From contig NZ_JBJQIK030000010.1 in the NCBI RefSeq assembly GCF_045984285.3, forward strand, positions 62,001 to 126,000: a DNA stretch of 64,000 nucleotides. The letters are read 5' to 3'. Under the pieces are notes generated by a model that worked only from the letters and a program-made list of their open reading frames with translations, was not told the DNA's origin and searched no databases. The position numbers and the translations under genes are program-made. Position 1 is the first letter of the stretch; each line of letters opens with the position of its first letter. This DNA comes from Rugamonas sp045984285 (lineage in GTDB: Bacteria > Pseudomonadota > Gammaproteobacteria > Burkholderiales > Burkholderiaceae_D). Positions 57,232-64,000 of this stretch are shown here, piece after piece.

Positions 57232-58284
57232 TCAGGCCGCCTTCGGCTGGCGCGCGAGCGCTGCCTCGAATGGCCGCGCGTCCACCCAGGCGCGCACGTC
57301 CACCGCCGCAGGCAGGAACTTCCAGCGCAGCAGGAAGTCGCTGAAGTCCTGCAGGCCTGCGATATTCGCTTCGCTCAGCGAGGTATTCAGGCGCAGGTGC
57401 GCATCCCCGCCATAGGCTGCATTCACCCAGTATTCGCTGCTGTTCGATTCACGCGCCAGGAAGCGCCGCGTATCATCAGGGTTCACGTGCGCCCATGCCT
57501 CGGCCTTCAGCACCTGGCTGACGATTTCAACCGCCGCTTCGAAGTGGTTATCGATCAGATGAGCGTCGACGGTGAGCGTGCGCGGCGTGCCGTTGTTGGC
57601 GCGCACCAGCGGTTCAGGATGGATACCGGTATCGATCACCGTGTGCAGGCCGAACAGCTGCGCCAGATGGGCAGCGCTCGCGCCCTTGAGGAAGATGGCG
57701 TCCACCTCGCCGCGCAGCAGGCCCACCAGCTCCGCCGCCTGTCCGCCACGGCGATTGCCGCCAAAGACATTGGTGCCGGCAACCCGCTCCGCAGGCGCTT
57801 CGCTCTGGCCGTTTTCGATGACGAAGTCCACCAGCTCCACATCGCTGACCTCAAGGCCCTCCAGCCGCAGCGCGTTTTCCAGGCCGCGGATGGCCTGCGC
57901 ACGGGCGAAATCGATTTGCGCCTTCACCCATTTCGGCAGGCCGAAACGGCGGCCTTTCAGGTCGCGCACGGTACGGATGCCGCTGCCGGGCAAGGTGAGG
58001 ATGCGCTGCGTTTCATCCGCCCACGACAGGCCGATCACGCGGGTTTCGCGGCCCGCCGCACGTGCCCAGATGGCAGGGATATTGCCGCCGTGGCGTACCG
58101 AATTCTGCAGGGTGTGGTCGAAGTGCGATTCGCGTACGGCCTGGTCGTCCGATTCGCGCAGCGATTTCACGCCGGTCGATTGCGCTCTGAAGGCCTGCTC
58201 CAGCCAGCCCTGCTGCAGGGCGATGCCCAGGCCCGTGGGAACCGGGCAGCGGGTGTACCACAGGGTGTCGAGATGCTTGCTCAT
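57232..58284 (-). CDS. DszB-like sulfinate desulfinase homologue 1
   Basis: 350 residues, periplasmic-binding-protein fold without any signal peptide. It aligns with DszB (2'-hydroxybiphenyl-2-sulfinate desulfinase): nucleophile Cys13 in WYTRCPVPTG (DszB Cys27 in SNCPVPNA), His54 in SHFDH and Arg64 in VRHGGNIP, with the ten-residue His-Arg distance of DszB His60-Arg70 and the following Gly-Gly. It would release sulfite from a sulfinate in the cytoplasm. The alternative, a sulfonate-binding protein (SsuA type), fits poorly: no export signal and no ABC permease or ATPase gene in the window. AAAGGAG precedes the ATG. Last gene of the aldolase/MFS/DszB-like operon. Confidence 0.75.
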   Translation of the reverse strand: MSKHLDTLWYTRCPVPTGLGIALQQGWLEQAFRAQSTGVKSLRESDDQAVRESHFDHTLQNSVRHGGNIPAIWARAAGRETRVIGLSWADETQRILTLPGSGIRTVRDLKGRRFGLPKWVKAQIDFARAQAIRGLENALRLEGLEVSDVELVDFVIENGQSEAPAERVAGTNVFGGNRRGGQAAELVGLLRGEVDAIFLKGASAAHLAQLFGLHTVIDTGIHPEPLVRANNGTPRTLTVDAHLIDNHFEAAVEIVSQVLKAEAWAHVNPDDTRRFLARESNSSEYWVNAAYGGDAHLRLNTSLSEANIAGLQDFSDFLLRWKFLPAAVDVRAWVDARPFEAALARQPKAA

Positions 58285-58287
58285 GAT

Positions 58288-59493
58288 TTACTCCTTTGAT
58301 GGTTTGAGATGGAACAGCAGCCATGCCGCCGCCCAGGGGCAGAGCCACAGCAGGAAGACATTGCGCAGGCCGATGCCGTCAGCCAGGCGGCCAGCAACGA
58401 GTGCGCCGATACTGCCCCCCGCCATGGCGAACAGCGTGAGGTGCGAGGACACGCGCGCCTTGTCGACCGCCGCGCGGGCAATGCGGTCAGTGTTGACGAG
58501 GTTATTGACGCCCAGCCCGGCGCCCAGCAACCCAGCGGCCAGCAGGTAGGCAGGTGCAAAAGGCAGCAGTCCAAGCAGCAGCAGGGCCAGCATGATGCCC
58601 AGGTGCGCCGCGCCGTAAATGCGGCGGCGATGAACGCTGCGCAGGACCGCACCGCCCAGTCCCAGAAGGACGGCAACAAAGCTCAGGCCCTGCACGGCCA
58701 TCAGCCATACCGCATGGTCGCGCGGCCAGTGCAGTTCGCGGATCGCCAGCAGCAGCGAGAACACGCCGACGCTGGAAGCGGTGAAACTGGCCAGGATTTC
58801 GAAGCAATAGGTGATGCGCACCGCTGGTATGCGCAGCAGTGCACGCCAGGGCAGCGCAGGCGCGCCATCGTTCTTTCTTTGTGCCGTTTGCGCTGGCAGC
58901 ACCTGCCAGCCCAGCACCGCCAGCGTGGCGAATGCCGCCGCCGAAACAAGGAAGCCCGCCTGCAGGCCCAGATGGGCGATCAGGTAGTTGCCCGTGAGGG
59001 GGCCCAGGAACTGGATGCCCAGCGTCAGCGTGCCCTTGTACCAGCCGGCCTTGCCCTGCCCCAGCTGCGGCAGCCTTTGCAGGAACACGGTGCTCATGGC
59101 CACGATGCGCAGCGAGATGCACAGGCCCGCGAGGAACATCGCCAGCGCCACCCAGTGCCAGCCCGGCAGCAGCGGCAGGATGCAGAACAGCGCGGCCAGC
59201 GTGAGGCTTACGCCGCCATACCAGTAGCGAGGATCCCCACGCGCCAGCAGCCGTCCCGCAGGCAGGGTGCCGAGCGCCATCGCAATGGTCTCCGCGCTGC
59301 TGATAATGGCCAGTTGCAGGTTGCTGACATGGAGATGCAGCCCAAGCAAGGTGGCCAGCACCTTGTTCATGCCGATGGTCAGACCGGACAGCAGCGTCAG
59401 GCCGATAAAGCCCATCAGGAAGCGGCGCACCTCCCTATCGTGCGGCGCCGCGAGTTCCTGCGCCGCCGCAGCGCCGGCAATATCGCGCGCCAC
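58288..59493 (-). CDS. MFS transporter of the DszB-like cluster
   Basis: 401 residues, about 12 transmembrane segments, GTG start immediately after the aldolase-like stop (TAA then GTG), so translation is coupled. Motif-A-like loop AGRLLARGDPRYWYGG follows the second segment. It lies three bases before DszB-like gene 1. In this setting it may import the organosulfur substrate or export the desulfurised product. Confidence 0.85.
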   Translation of the reverse strand: MARDIAGAAAAQELAAPHDREVRRFLMGFIGLTLLSGLTIGMNKVLATLLGLHLHVSNLQLAIISSAETIAMALGTLPAGRLLARGDPRYWYGGVSLTLAALFCILPLLPGWHWVALAMFLAGLCISLRIVAMSTVFLQRLPQLGQGKAGWYKGTLTLGIQFLGPLTGNYLIAHLGLQAGFLVSAAAFATLAVLGWQVLPAQTAQRKNDGAPALPWRALLRIPAVRITYCFEILASFTASSVGVFSLLLAIRELHWPRDHAVWLMAVQGLSFVAVLLGLGGAVLRSVHRRRIYGAAHLGIMLALLLLGLLPFAPAYLLAAGLLGAGLGVNNLVNTDRIARAAVDKARVSSHLTLFAMAGGSIGALVAGRLADGIGLRNVFLLWLCPWAAAWLLFHLKPSKE

Positions 59494-60222
59494 TTACAGG
59501 TCGCTGGCCGGCAGCAGGGACAGCGAGCGCGCGGTTTCCACCAGGTTGCTCATCTTCCATTGCTGGAGCAGCACGCCGGGACCGAAGTCGCGCGAACCGC
59601 CGATGGCCTCGGCCGTGATCTGGATCTTCGCGCCCTCTTCCAGGATCTGGATGAACTCCGCCAGCTTGAGCAGGCCTTTCTTGCCCCACACGGTGGCGCC
59701 GCCGTTCGCTTCCAGGATGGCCGTGTTGTGCGTATTCAGCTTGATCTGGCCGAGGATAAAATCCACCTCCGGCTGGCGGCGGTCGATATAGATAGGGATC
59801 TCGCGCACCAGCTGGAATCGCTGCACGGGCACGTAGCGGATAGGCAGCGTGCGGTGGGTCTGCGCCCAGGCGCCCAGCGAAGGCGAATGAACATGCGAAA
59901 TCGAGGTGATGTCCGCATGTTCGCGGAACAGTTTAAGGTAACGCGCGCCGCCGGCCGGGTTGCCCTGGTAGACCGTGCCGTCCAGGCCTACCACGGTGGC
60001 CACCAGCGCCTCGCCCTTGCGGAACGGGCCCGGATCATTCACCACCACCACCTTGTCCTCACCGGGCACGCGCTCCACGAAGCCTACCGTGCCGAAGGCC
60101 GTCAGGCTGCCCGTTTCGCGGAGTACCGTAAAGGCATGCTGCGCATCCTTGCGCACCTGTTCCGCAAAAGCCAGCGTGGCTTCGCTCAGTTGTATGGTTT
60201 GTGCTGCTTCTGCTTCCGCCAT
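59494..60222 (-). CDS. Class II aldolase/adducin-like protein
   Basis: 242 residues. The zinc site of the family is visible: HVHSP (His-x-His) near residue 110 and the third His in LNTHNTAILEANGG near 170; the N-terminal GSLTAFGTVGFVERVPG corresponds to the substrate-loop region. It may cleave a carbon-carbon bond or decarboxylate a small carbonyl compound after desulfurisation; this is a guess from context. ATG 60222 has GGAG six bases upstream; ATG 60234 is less likely. First gene of an operon with a canonical sigma-54 promoter. Confidence 0.83.
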   Translation of the reverse strand: MAEAEAAQTIQLSEATLAFAEQVRKDAQHAFTVLRETGSLTAFGTVGFVERVPGEDKVVVVNDPGPFRKGEALVATVVGLDGTVYQGNPAGGARYLKLFREHADITSISHVHSPSLGAWAQTHRTLPIRYVPVQRFQLVREIPIYIDRRQPEVDFILGQIKLNTHNTAILEANGGATVWGKKGLLKLAEFIQILEEGAKIQITAEAIGGSRDFGPGVLLQQWKMSNLVETARSLSLLPASDL

Positions 60223-60278
60223 GTCATTCTCCATTCGAAAATGGCCGCACCGGATAGCGCGGCTTCGTACGTATGGTT

Positions 60279-60294
60279 CGCAAGACACGTGCCA
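60279..60294 (-). promoter_or_regulatory. Sigma-54 promoter of the aldolase/MFS/DszB-like operon
   Basis: On the minus strand TGGCAC-GTGTC-TTGCG, a perfect match to TGGCAC-N5-TTGC with GG and GC ten bases apart. Transcription would start near 60268, about 45 bases before the ATG. Directly upstream lies a palindrome CCGGCGC-N6-GCGCCGG (60299-60318). A degenerate copy of the enhancer palindrome may be at 60348-60364. The rest of the 249-bp gap holds no gene. Confidence 0.75.
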
Positions 60295-60401
60295 GCATCC
60301 GGCGCACATGCGCGCCGGCCTTCCTGCTTGGAAGCGGGCAGCGCATGCTGGCGCAACAGCAGCACGCGTGCCGCGAGCTGGCCGAAAGCCAGCATTGCAG
60401 C

Positions 60402-60417
60402 AGGTACGTTTCCTGCA
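60402..60417 (+). promoter_or_regulatory. Candidate sigma-54 promoter of DszB-like gene 2
   Basis: AGGTAC-GTTTC-CTGCA has the GG-N10-GC core and 8 of 11 consensus bases. The start would be near 60428, 44 bases before the ATG, much like the divergent operon. Weaker than the other sigma-54 sites here. Confidence 0.4.
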
Positions 60418-60471
60418 AGGAGAAGGGCAGCCCGGCATTTCCGGCCTATCCAATCAACCGAGAGCACATCC

Positions 60472-61512
60472 ATGAGCATCGACACTATCTGGTTCACCCG
60501 CTGCCCTGTCCCCACCGCCACCGGCCTGGCGTATAAACTGGGCTGGCTGGACGAGGAATTCGCCCGCGACAGCATCAAACTGCAAACGCTGCAGGAAGTC
60601 GGAGGCGAACTGGCCCGCCATCATTACGACCACGAGCTGCAGGAGCTGATACGCGAGGGCGGCAACCTGTTCGCCCTTCCCGCCCGCGCCCAGGGCGCCG
60701 ATACGCGCCTGGTCGGCCTGACCTGGATCGACGAGTGGCAGTCCATCCTTGTCCGCCCCAACTCCGGCATCAAGCGCCCGGCCGACCTGCGCGGCAAGCG
60801 CCTTGCGCTGCCGGTGTTCCGCCGCATCGACATCGAAGAGAACAAGCGCGGACGCAGCATCGCGCGCGGCATGAGCCTCGCTGGCTACCATGGCGTGCTC
60901 GCTTCCGCGGGGCTGTCGCTGGATGATGTGTCGCTGGTGGAAATCGGTGATGCCGAGGCCTCCCCTGCCGGTTCGGCTCCAGGCGCCAGCCTTTGGCACG
61001 GCATTGAAGCGCTGGTGCGCGGCGAGGTGGATGCGGTGTACGTAAAGGGCGCCGCAGCCGCCGATGCGGCGCGCGCCGCAGGCGTTGTGGTGGGCATCGA
61101 CCTGGACCAGCTGCCGGACCGCCGCTTCCGCGTCAACAACGGCACGCCGCGCCCGATCACAGTTCACCAGCACTTCCTGGATCATCACTTCGACCTGGTG
61201 GTGCGCTTCCTGGCGCAGACGCTGCGTGCGGCCGACTGGGCAAAAACGCACAAGGAAGAAGTGCTGAATATCCTGAAAGGCGAAACCCGTGCGGGTGACG
61301 AGGCGGTGGCTGCCGCTTACCGCGACGGTTTCCATACTACGCTGGCGCCGGACCTGTCGGAAGAACGCCTCAGCCTCTTCGAGCGCCAGAAGAACTTCCA
61401 GCTGGCGCACGGCTTCCTGGACCGCGACGTCGATGTGAGGGCCTGGGCCGATCACCGCCCGCTGAAGGCAGCCCATGACCTGCTGCGCGAGAACGCACGC
61501 GCGGCGGCCTGA
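60472..61512 (+). CDS. DszB-like sulfinate desulfinase homologue 2
   Basis: 346 residues, cytoplasmic, paralogue of the product at 57232-58284. Catalytic set kept: Cys11 in FTRCPVPTATG, His51 in HHYDH, Arg61 in IREGGN with the same ten-residue spacing. Shared later motifs: RVNNGTPRPITV, DVRAWADHRPLKAA. The start is fixed by the family N-terminus; a very long frame from 58309 runs antisense to three other genes and is spurious upstream of 60472. Divergent from the aldolase operon and convergent with the sigma-54 activator, separated from it by a strong hairpin. Confidence 0.75.
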   Translation: MSIDTIWFTRCPVPTATGLAYKLGWLDEEFARDSIKLQTLQEVGGELARHHYDHELQELIREGGNLFALPARAQGADTRLVGLTWIDEWQSILVRPNSGIKRPADLRGKRLALPVFRRIDIEENKRGRSIARGMSLAGYHGVLASAGLSLDDVSLVEIGDAEASPAGSAPGASLWHGIEALVRGEVDAVYVKGAAAADAARAAGVVVGIDLDQLPDRRFRVNNGTPRPITVHQHFLDHHFDLVVRFLAQTLRAADWAKTHKEEVLNILKGETRAGDEAVAAAYRDGFHTTLAPDLSEERLSLFERQKNFQLAHGFLDRDVDVRAWADHRPLKAAHDLLRENARAAA

Positions 61513-61518
61513 AAGGAA

Positions 61519-61549
61519 AAAGCCGGCGTCAGTTCAGGACGCCGGCTTT
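61519..61549. terminator. Strong bidirectional hairpin
   Basis: Twelve-base perfect arms AAAGCCGGCGTC (61519-61530) and GACGCCGGCTTT (61538-61549), seven-base loop. It separates DszB-like gene 2 from the convergent sigma-54 activator and contains the activator's stop codon. T-tracts are short. Confidence 0.75.
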
Positions 61550-62710
61550 CTTGAGATAGGTGCGCAGCACATTGCGGCTGATATTCAGGTAGCGCGCGGT
61601 GCGCAGCTGGTTCCTGTCGCTGCTTTCCCATGCCGTGAGCACAAGCTGCAGCTGCAGCGCCTCGAAGGTGATCTGTTCGCCGGAATCGAGCAAAGCCTGC
61701 CAGGCCGCGTGGAAGCGGTCCGACTCGCGCAGCGAGGGCAGCGGCTCCGGCGCCGCAGGCGGCGCGGATGGCGCGGGAACGAAGCCCGCATAAGGCGCTT
61801 CCGGCGCCACGGCGCGCGGCGCGGCGGACATCAGCGGCGACAGGCTGAGGTCATGCGCCGCCACCCGTCCATTGCGGCATACAAGCAGCGCACGATGTAT
61901 TACGTTTTCGAGTTCACGGATATTGCCCGGCCACGGATACTGGCGCAGCGCGTGCTCCGCTTCCGGCGCCAGTTCGATATCGCCAAGGTGCAGGCGCTCC
62001 GCGTAGGTGTGCAGGAAATGGCGCGTCAGCGGCATCACGTCGCCCGGCCTTTCGCGCAGGGGCAGCAGCGGCAGCGAAATCACCTGCAGCCGGTAGTACA
62101 GGTCCTCGCGAAAGCGCCCTGCCCGCACAGCTTCCGCCAGGTCCACGTTGGTCGCAGCCATCAGGCGCACATCAATCGGCACCGCACGGCGCGCGCCGAG
62201 GCGCACCACTTCCCTTTCCTGCAGCACGCGCAGCAGCTTCACCTGCATCGGCATCGGCAGGTCGCCGATTTCATCGAGAAAGAGCGTGCCGCCATTCGCC
62301 GTCTCGAACCAGCCTGCCTTGGCCTGCGCGGCACCGGTAAAGGCGCCCCGCTCATAACCAAACAGCTCGCTCTCGATCAGCGTCTCGGAGAAGGCGCCGC
62401 AGTTAATCGCAACGAACTTGCCCTTGCTCCGGCTGCTGAGGGCGTGCACGTGGCGCGCAATCAGCTCCTTGCCGGTGCCGGTTTCGCCGGTAATCAGCAC
62501 GGTGGCCTCGCTCGGCGCCACGCGTTCGATCAGCTCGTGCAGCTGGCGCGAACGCGGGTCGGCAAAGACAAAGGCCGTGGCACGCACCAGCAAACTGGTT
62601 TTCGGCGCATCGCTGAAGGCAACCAGCGGTTCGGATTCCGCGTCGCCACCTCTGGCGAGATGCGCACTGCGGGCCAGCTCGGATGGGAAGTGTTGTGCAG
62701 TCAGGTTCAT
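61529..62710 (-). CDS. Sigma-54-dependent transcriptional activator without sensor domain (SfnR-like)
   Basis: 393 residues. A short N-terminus (about 50 residues, no recognised sensor) leads into the AAA+ domain: Walker A GETGTGKE (75-82), sigma-54-contacting GAFTGA (122-127), Walker B GGTLFLDEIGD (140-150). A Fis-type helix-turn-helix ends the protein (RTARYLNISRNVLRTYLKKAGV). This layout matches SfnR, the sulfur-starvation activator of dimethylsulfone genes in Pseudomonas; activity of such proteins is set mainly by their expression level. ATG 62710 is chosen; an upstream frame to 62758 adds non-family residues. Follows the FMN reductase gene in one operon (63-bp gap). Confidence 0.88.
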   Translation of the reverse strand: MNLTAQHFPSELARSAHLARGGDAESEPLVAFSDAPKTSLLVRATAFVFADPRSRQLHELIERVAPSEATVLITGETGTGKELIARHVHALSSRSKGKFVAINCGAFSETLIESELFGYERGAFTGAAQAKAGWFETANGGTLFLDEIGDLPMPMQVKLLRVLQEREVVRLGARRAVPIDVRLMAATNVDLAEAVRAGRFREDLYYRLQVISLPLLPLRERPGDVMPLTRHFLHTYAERLHLGDIELAPEAEHALRQYPWPGNIRELENVIHRALLVCRNGRVAAHDLSLSPLMSAAPRAVAPEAPYAGFVPAPSAPPAAPEPLPSLRESDRFHAAWQALLDSGEQITFEALQLQLVLTAWESSDRNQLRTARYLNISRNVLRTYLKKAGVLN

Positions 62711-62773
62711 GCTTCGACTATAGCCTTGCTGCGCTGCGGCGTGAACGAATACTGCCACGCATGCATATCCGGA

Positions 62774-63367
62774 TTACGCATAAGCTGCGCCGGGCGCGCG
62801 CAGCTGCAGCGATCCGGCGAAGTGTGCAACGGTGTCCGCCAGCTCGGCGCTGCGTGCGGCTTCGCTGAGCCGCCCATGCGCGTCGAACGCGCCTGCTGCC
62901 TGCGGCAGCAGGAACTGGCGGTCATGCGGCCGTGCTTTCAGGTAGACCAGTTGCTGGCGCAGCTGCTGCAGCCCGGCCAGCCCGCCGTTGCTGCCGCCGA
63001 CGGCAGACAGCAGCAGCACCGGCAAGCCCTTGAATACAGCATGGCGTTCCTGCCCCAGCGCGGGACGCGACAGCCAGTCCAGCGCGTTCTTCAGCACCGG
63101 CGGGAAGAAACCGTTGTATTCCGGCGACGCCAGGATCAGTGCGTCGTGGTCCGCCACCAGGGCGCGCAGCCGCAGCAGGGTGTCTGGCAGGCCCTGAGCC
63201 TCGATGTCGGCGTCGAACAGGGGCAGCGGATAGTCGCGCAGGTCGATCCAGGTGACGCTGCTGTGCGCCGCCACGGCGGCATGGGCGGCGGCGCGCGCCA
63301 GTTTCTTGTTGCTGGAATCGCGGCGGGTGCTGCCTGCGAAAGCGAGGATGCGGGCGGTATTGCTCAT
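62774..63367 (-). CDS. NADPH-dependent FMN reductase (SsuE-like)
   Basis: A 197-residue flavodoxin-like reductase. Phosphate-binding AGSTRRDSSN at residues 11-20 and the SPEYNGFFPPVLKNALDWLSR region are diagnostic of the NADPH_FMN_red family. Such enzymes supply FMNH2 to two-component monooxygenases (SsuD, SfnG, DszA/C) that make sulfinates from sulfones or oxidise sulfonates. No monooxygenase is in the window; it may lie to the right. AGGAG seven bases before ATG 63367; an upstream extension would cover the sigma-54 promoter. Confidence 0.88.
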   Translation of the reverse strand: MSNTARILAFAGSTRRDSSNKKLARAAAHAAVAAHSSVTWIDLRDYPLPLFDADIEAQGLPDTLLRLRALVADHDALILASPEYNGFFPPVLKNALDWLSRPALGQERHAVFKGLPVLLLSAVGGSNGGLAGLQQLRQQLVYLKARPHDRQFLLPQAAGAFDAHGRLSEAARSAELADTVAHFAGSLQLRAPGAAYA

Positions 63368-63398
63368 GGTGGGCTCCTGTAGGTCGATCCCCTGCCGT

Positions 63399-63414
63399 TG
63401 CATGTTTCGTGCCA
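63399..63414 (-). promoter_or_regulatory. Sigma-54 promoter of the FMN reductase / activator operon
   Basis: On the minus strand TGGCAC-GAAAC-ATGCA: perfect -24, one mismatch in -12, GG-N10-GC spacing kept. Transcription would start near 63388, about 21 bases before the ATG. If the activator acts here it drives its own synthesis. Confidence 0.7.
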
Positions 63415-63432
63415 TCGCTGCGGATGCCGGCA

Positions 63433-63479
63433 CTGCGCAATACGCAGCAAGCCCCCCCGCCAGACTGCGCATTTCGCAG
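63433..63479. promoter_or_regulatory. Tandem enhancer palindromes between divergent sigma-54 promoters
   Basis: CTGCG-CAATA-CGCAG (63433-63447) and CTGCG-CATTT-CGCAG (63465-63479), centres 32 bp apart (three turns), both followed by CA. Position between the two sigma-54 promoters and identical arms mark them as binding sites for the cluster activator. They are nearer to the -24 boxes than many enhancers. Confidence 0.65.
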
Positions 63480-63511
63480 CAGCGGCAGCGTGCCGGAGCC
63501 GGTTTTTGCGC

Positions 63512-63527
63512 TGGCCCGGAGCTTGCT
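63512..63527 (+). promoter_or_regulatory. Sigma-54 promoter of DszB-like gene 3
   Basis: TGGCCC-GGAGC-TTGCT: -12 perfect, one mismatch in -24, GG-N10-GC spacing kept. Transcription would start near 63538, about 22 bases before the ATG at 63561. Confidence 0.7.
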
Positions 63528-63560
63528 CTCCCTGTGTATCCCTAACTCACCGGCAGAGAC

Positions 63561-64000
63561 ATGACCCCACCATTCAATTCCCGCGCAGACCATCCCGTCG
63601 AACTGTGGTACAGCCACCGCGGCGGCGCCACCGCCTCCGCCCTCGCGGCGCACAAAGGCTGGCTGCAGGACGAATTCGCGCAGGGCGGCACCGTGCTGCG
63701 CGCACTCAGCGACGCGGACAGCCGCGACATCCGCCTGGCGCACTACCACCACGGCCAGAGCGGCCTGCTGCGCGAAGGCGGCAATGTGCCGGCCATCTGG
63801 GCCCGTTCCGAGGGCCAGAGCGCCGTTGTGGTGGCCATTACCTGGGTCGATGAATACCAGGGCATCCTGGTGCGGGCCGACAGCAAGATCCGCCACCTGG
63901 GCGACCTGCAGGGCAAGCGCCTCGGGCTGCCGCTGCGGCGCCGCGCCATGATCGACCTGCAGCGCGCCAGCGCCCAGCGCGGCTTTGCTACGGCGCTGAC
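63561..64000 (+). CDS. DszB-like paralogue 3 lacking the catalytic Cys (partial, runs off the window)
   Basis: The first 146 residues are visible. Clear paralogue of the two DszB-like proteins (LWYSHRGGATASALAAHKGWLQDEF; LREGGNVPAIWARSEG; LQGKRLGLPLRR). His61 and Arg71 keep the DszB spacing, but the nucleophile position is Arg20 instead of Cys, so it should not work as a cysteine desulfinase; it may bind substrate or catalyse something else. No signal peptide. Divergent from the FMN reductase gene with its own sigma-54 promoter; probably heads an operon continuing to the right. Confidence 0.7.
   Translation, partial: MTPPFNSRADHPVELWYSHRGGATASALAAHKGWLQDEFAQGGTVLRALSDADSRDIRLAHYHHGQSGLLREGGNVPAIWARSEGQSAVVVAITWVDEYQGILVRADSKIRHLGDLQGKRLGLPLRRRAMIDLQRASAQRGFATAL

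Noticed and set aside
60376..60397. TGGCC-...-GCA around 60380 as a sigma-54 promoter for DszB-like gene 2
   Set aside because: It has GG-N10-GC but a poor -12 (CAGCA) and is really a GCTGGC/GCCAGC hairpin; the site at 60402-60417 fits better.
58309..60471. Upstream part of a 1067-codon plus-strand open frame ending at 61512
   Set aside because: It runs antisense to the MFS and aldolase-like genes and through the promoter gap; only the part from 60472 has family similarity and a proper start.
57232..64000. Reading the DszB-like proteins as SsuA-type sulfonate-binding proteins
   Set aside because: No signal peptides, no SsuB/SsuC genes in the window, and the DszB catalytic residues with exact spacing in two of three; kept only as an alternative.
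1..64000. Search for CRISPR arrays, insertion sequences, prophage or secretion-system genes
   Set aside because: No regularly spaced repeats, transposases, integrases or phage structural genes were seen.

Overview
The window is GC-rich, almost fully coding DNA with short intergenic gaps. The gene content points to a betaproteobacterium of the Oxalobacteraceae (Massilia/Duganella/Pseudoduganella type): a PEP-CTERM-like choice-of-anchor A protein, a CheV hybrid, a beta-propeller histidine kinase, L,D-transpeptidase/Cds6 proteins and a dispersed intergenic GGGGTCTGACCCC-like element. This is inference from gene families; no rRNA is present to settle it. One tRNA (Gly-GCC) is present. I see no transposase, integrase, CRISPR array or replication origin.

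Layout. 1-5.5 kb: a YbdK-type ligase (cut by the window edge) coupled to a CPA2 antiporter, fghA, cheV, and an azoR / AhpD-like / GNAT operon divergent from a MocR regulator. 7-10.6 kb: tRNA-Gly, then an NhaP-type antiporter coupled to a LytS/LytTR two-component pair. 10.7-20 kb: acyltransferase, diguanylate cyclase, penicillin-acylase homologue, GAF and receiver-like pair, flavin-fold protein plus GST, esterase-like phytase-family lipoprotein, aldose epimerase. 20.1-23.1 kb: a lower-GC stretch with an orphan membrane protein and an apparently gene-less regulatory segment, next to a winged-helix/ATPase regulator that stops at about half its usual length. 23.2-33.6 kb: propeller kinase plus LuxR regulator, two Cds6-domain proteins (one an L,D-transpeptidase), AMP nucleosidase, a multi-PAS kinase. 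33.6-41 kb: MATE pump, YbaK deacylase, PEP-CTERM-like protein, MFS/MocR divergent pair, a DUF5985 pair, small receiver.

41-50.5 kb holds three TetR regulators with clear palindromic operators: one shared with an NmrA-like reductase, one shared with a GST, and one at the end of an RND efflux operon whose promoter carries a 26-bp palindrome. 50.5-57.2 kb holds a tightly coupled LysR / MaoC / ThuA / PP2C operon, a YdcZ-type transporter, a NIPSNAP protein and a third MocR regulator.

57.2-64.0 kb is the most interesting part. It has three paralogues of the DszB sulfinate-desulfinase fold, two keeping the Cys-His-Arg catalytic set and one with Arg in place of Cys, together with a class II aldolase-like protein, an MFS carrier, an NADPH:FMN reductase and a sigma-54 activator lacking a sensor domain (SfnR-like). 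Canonical sigma-54 promoters precede the operons and a pair of identical palindromes lies between the divergent ones. I read this as a sigma-54-controlled organosulfur (sulfinate/sulfonate) scavenging cluster of unknown substrate; it runs off the right edge.
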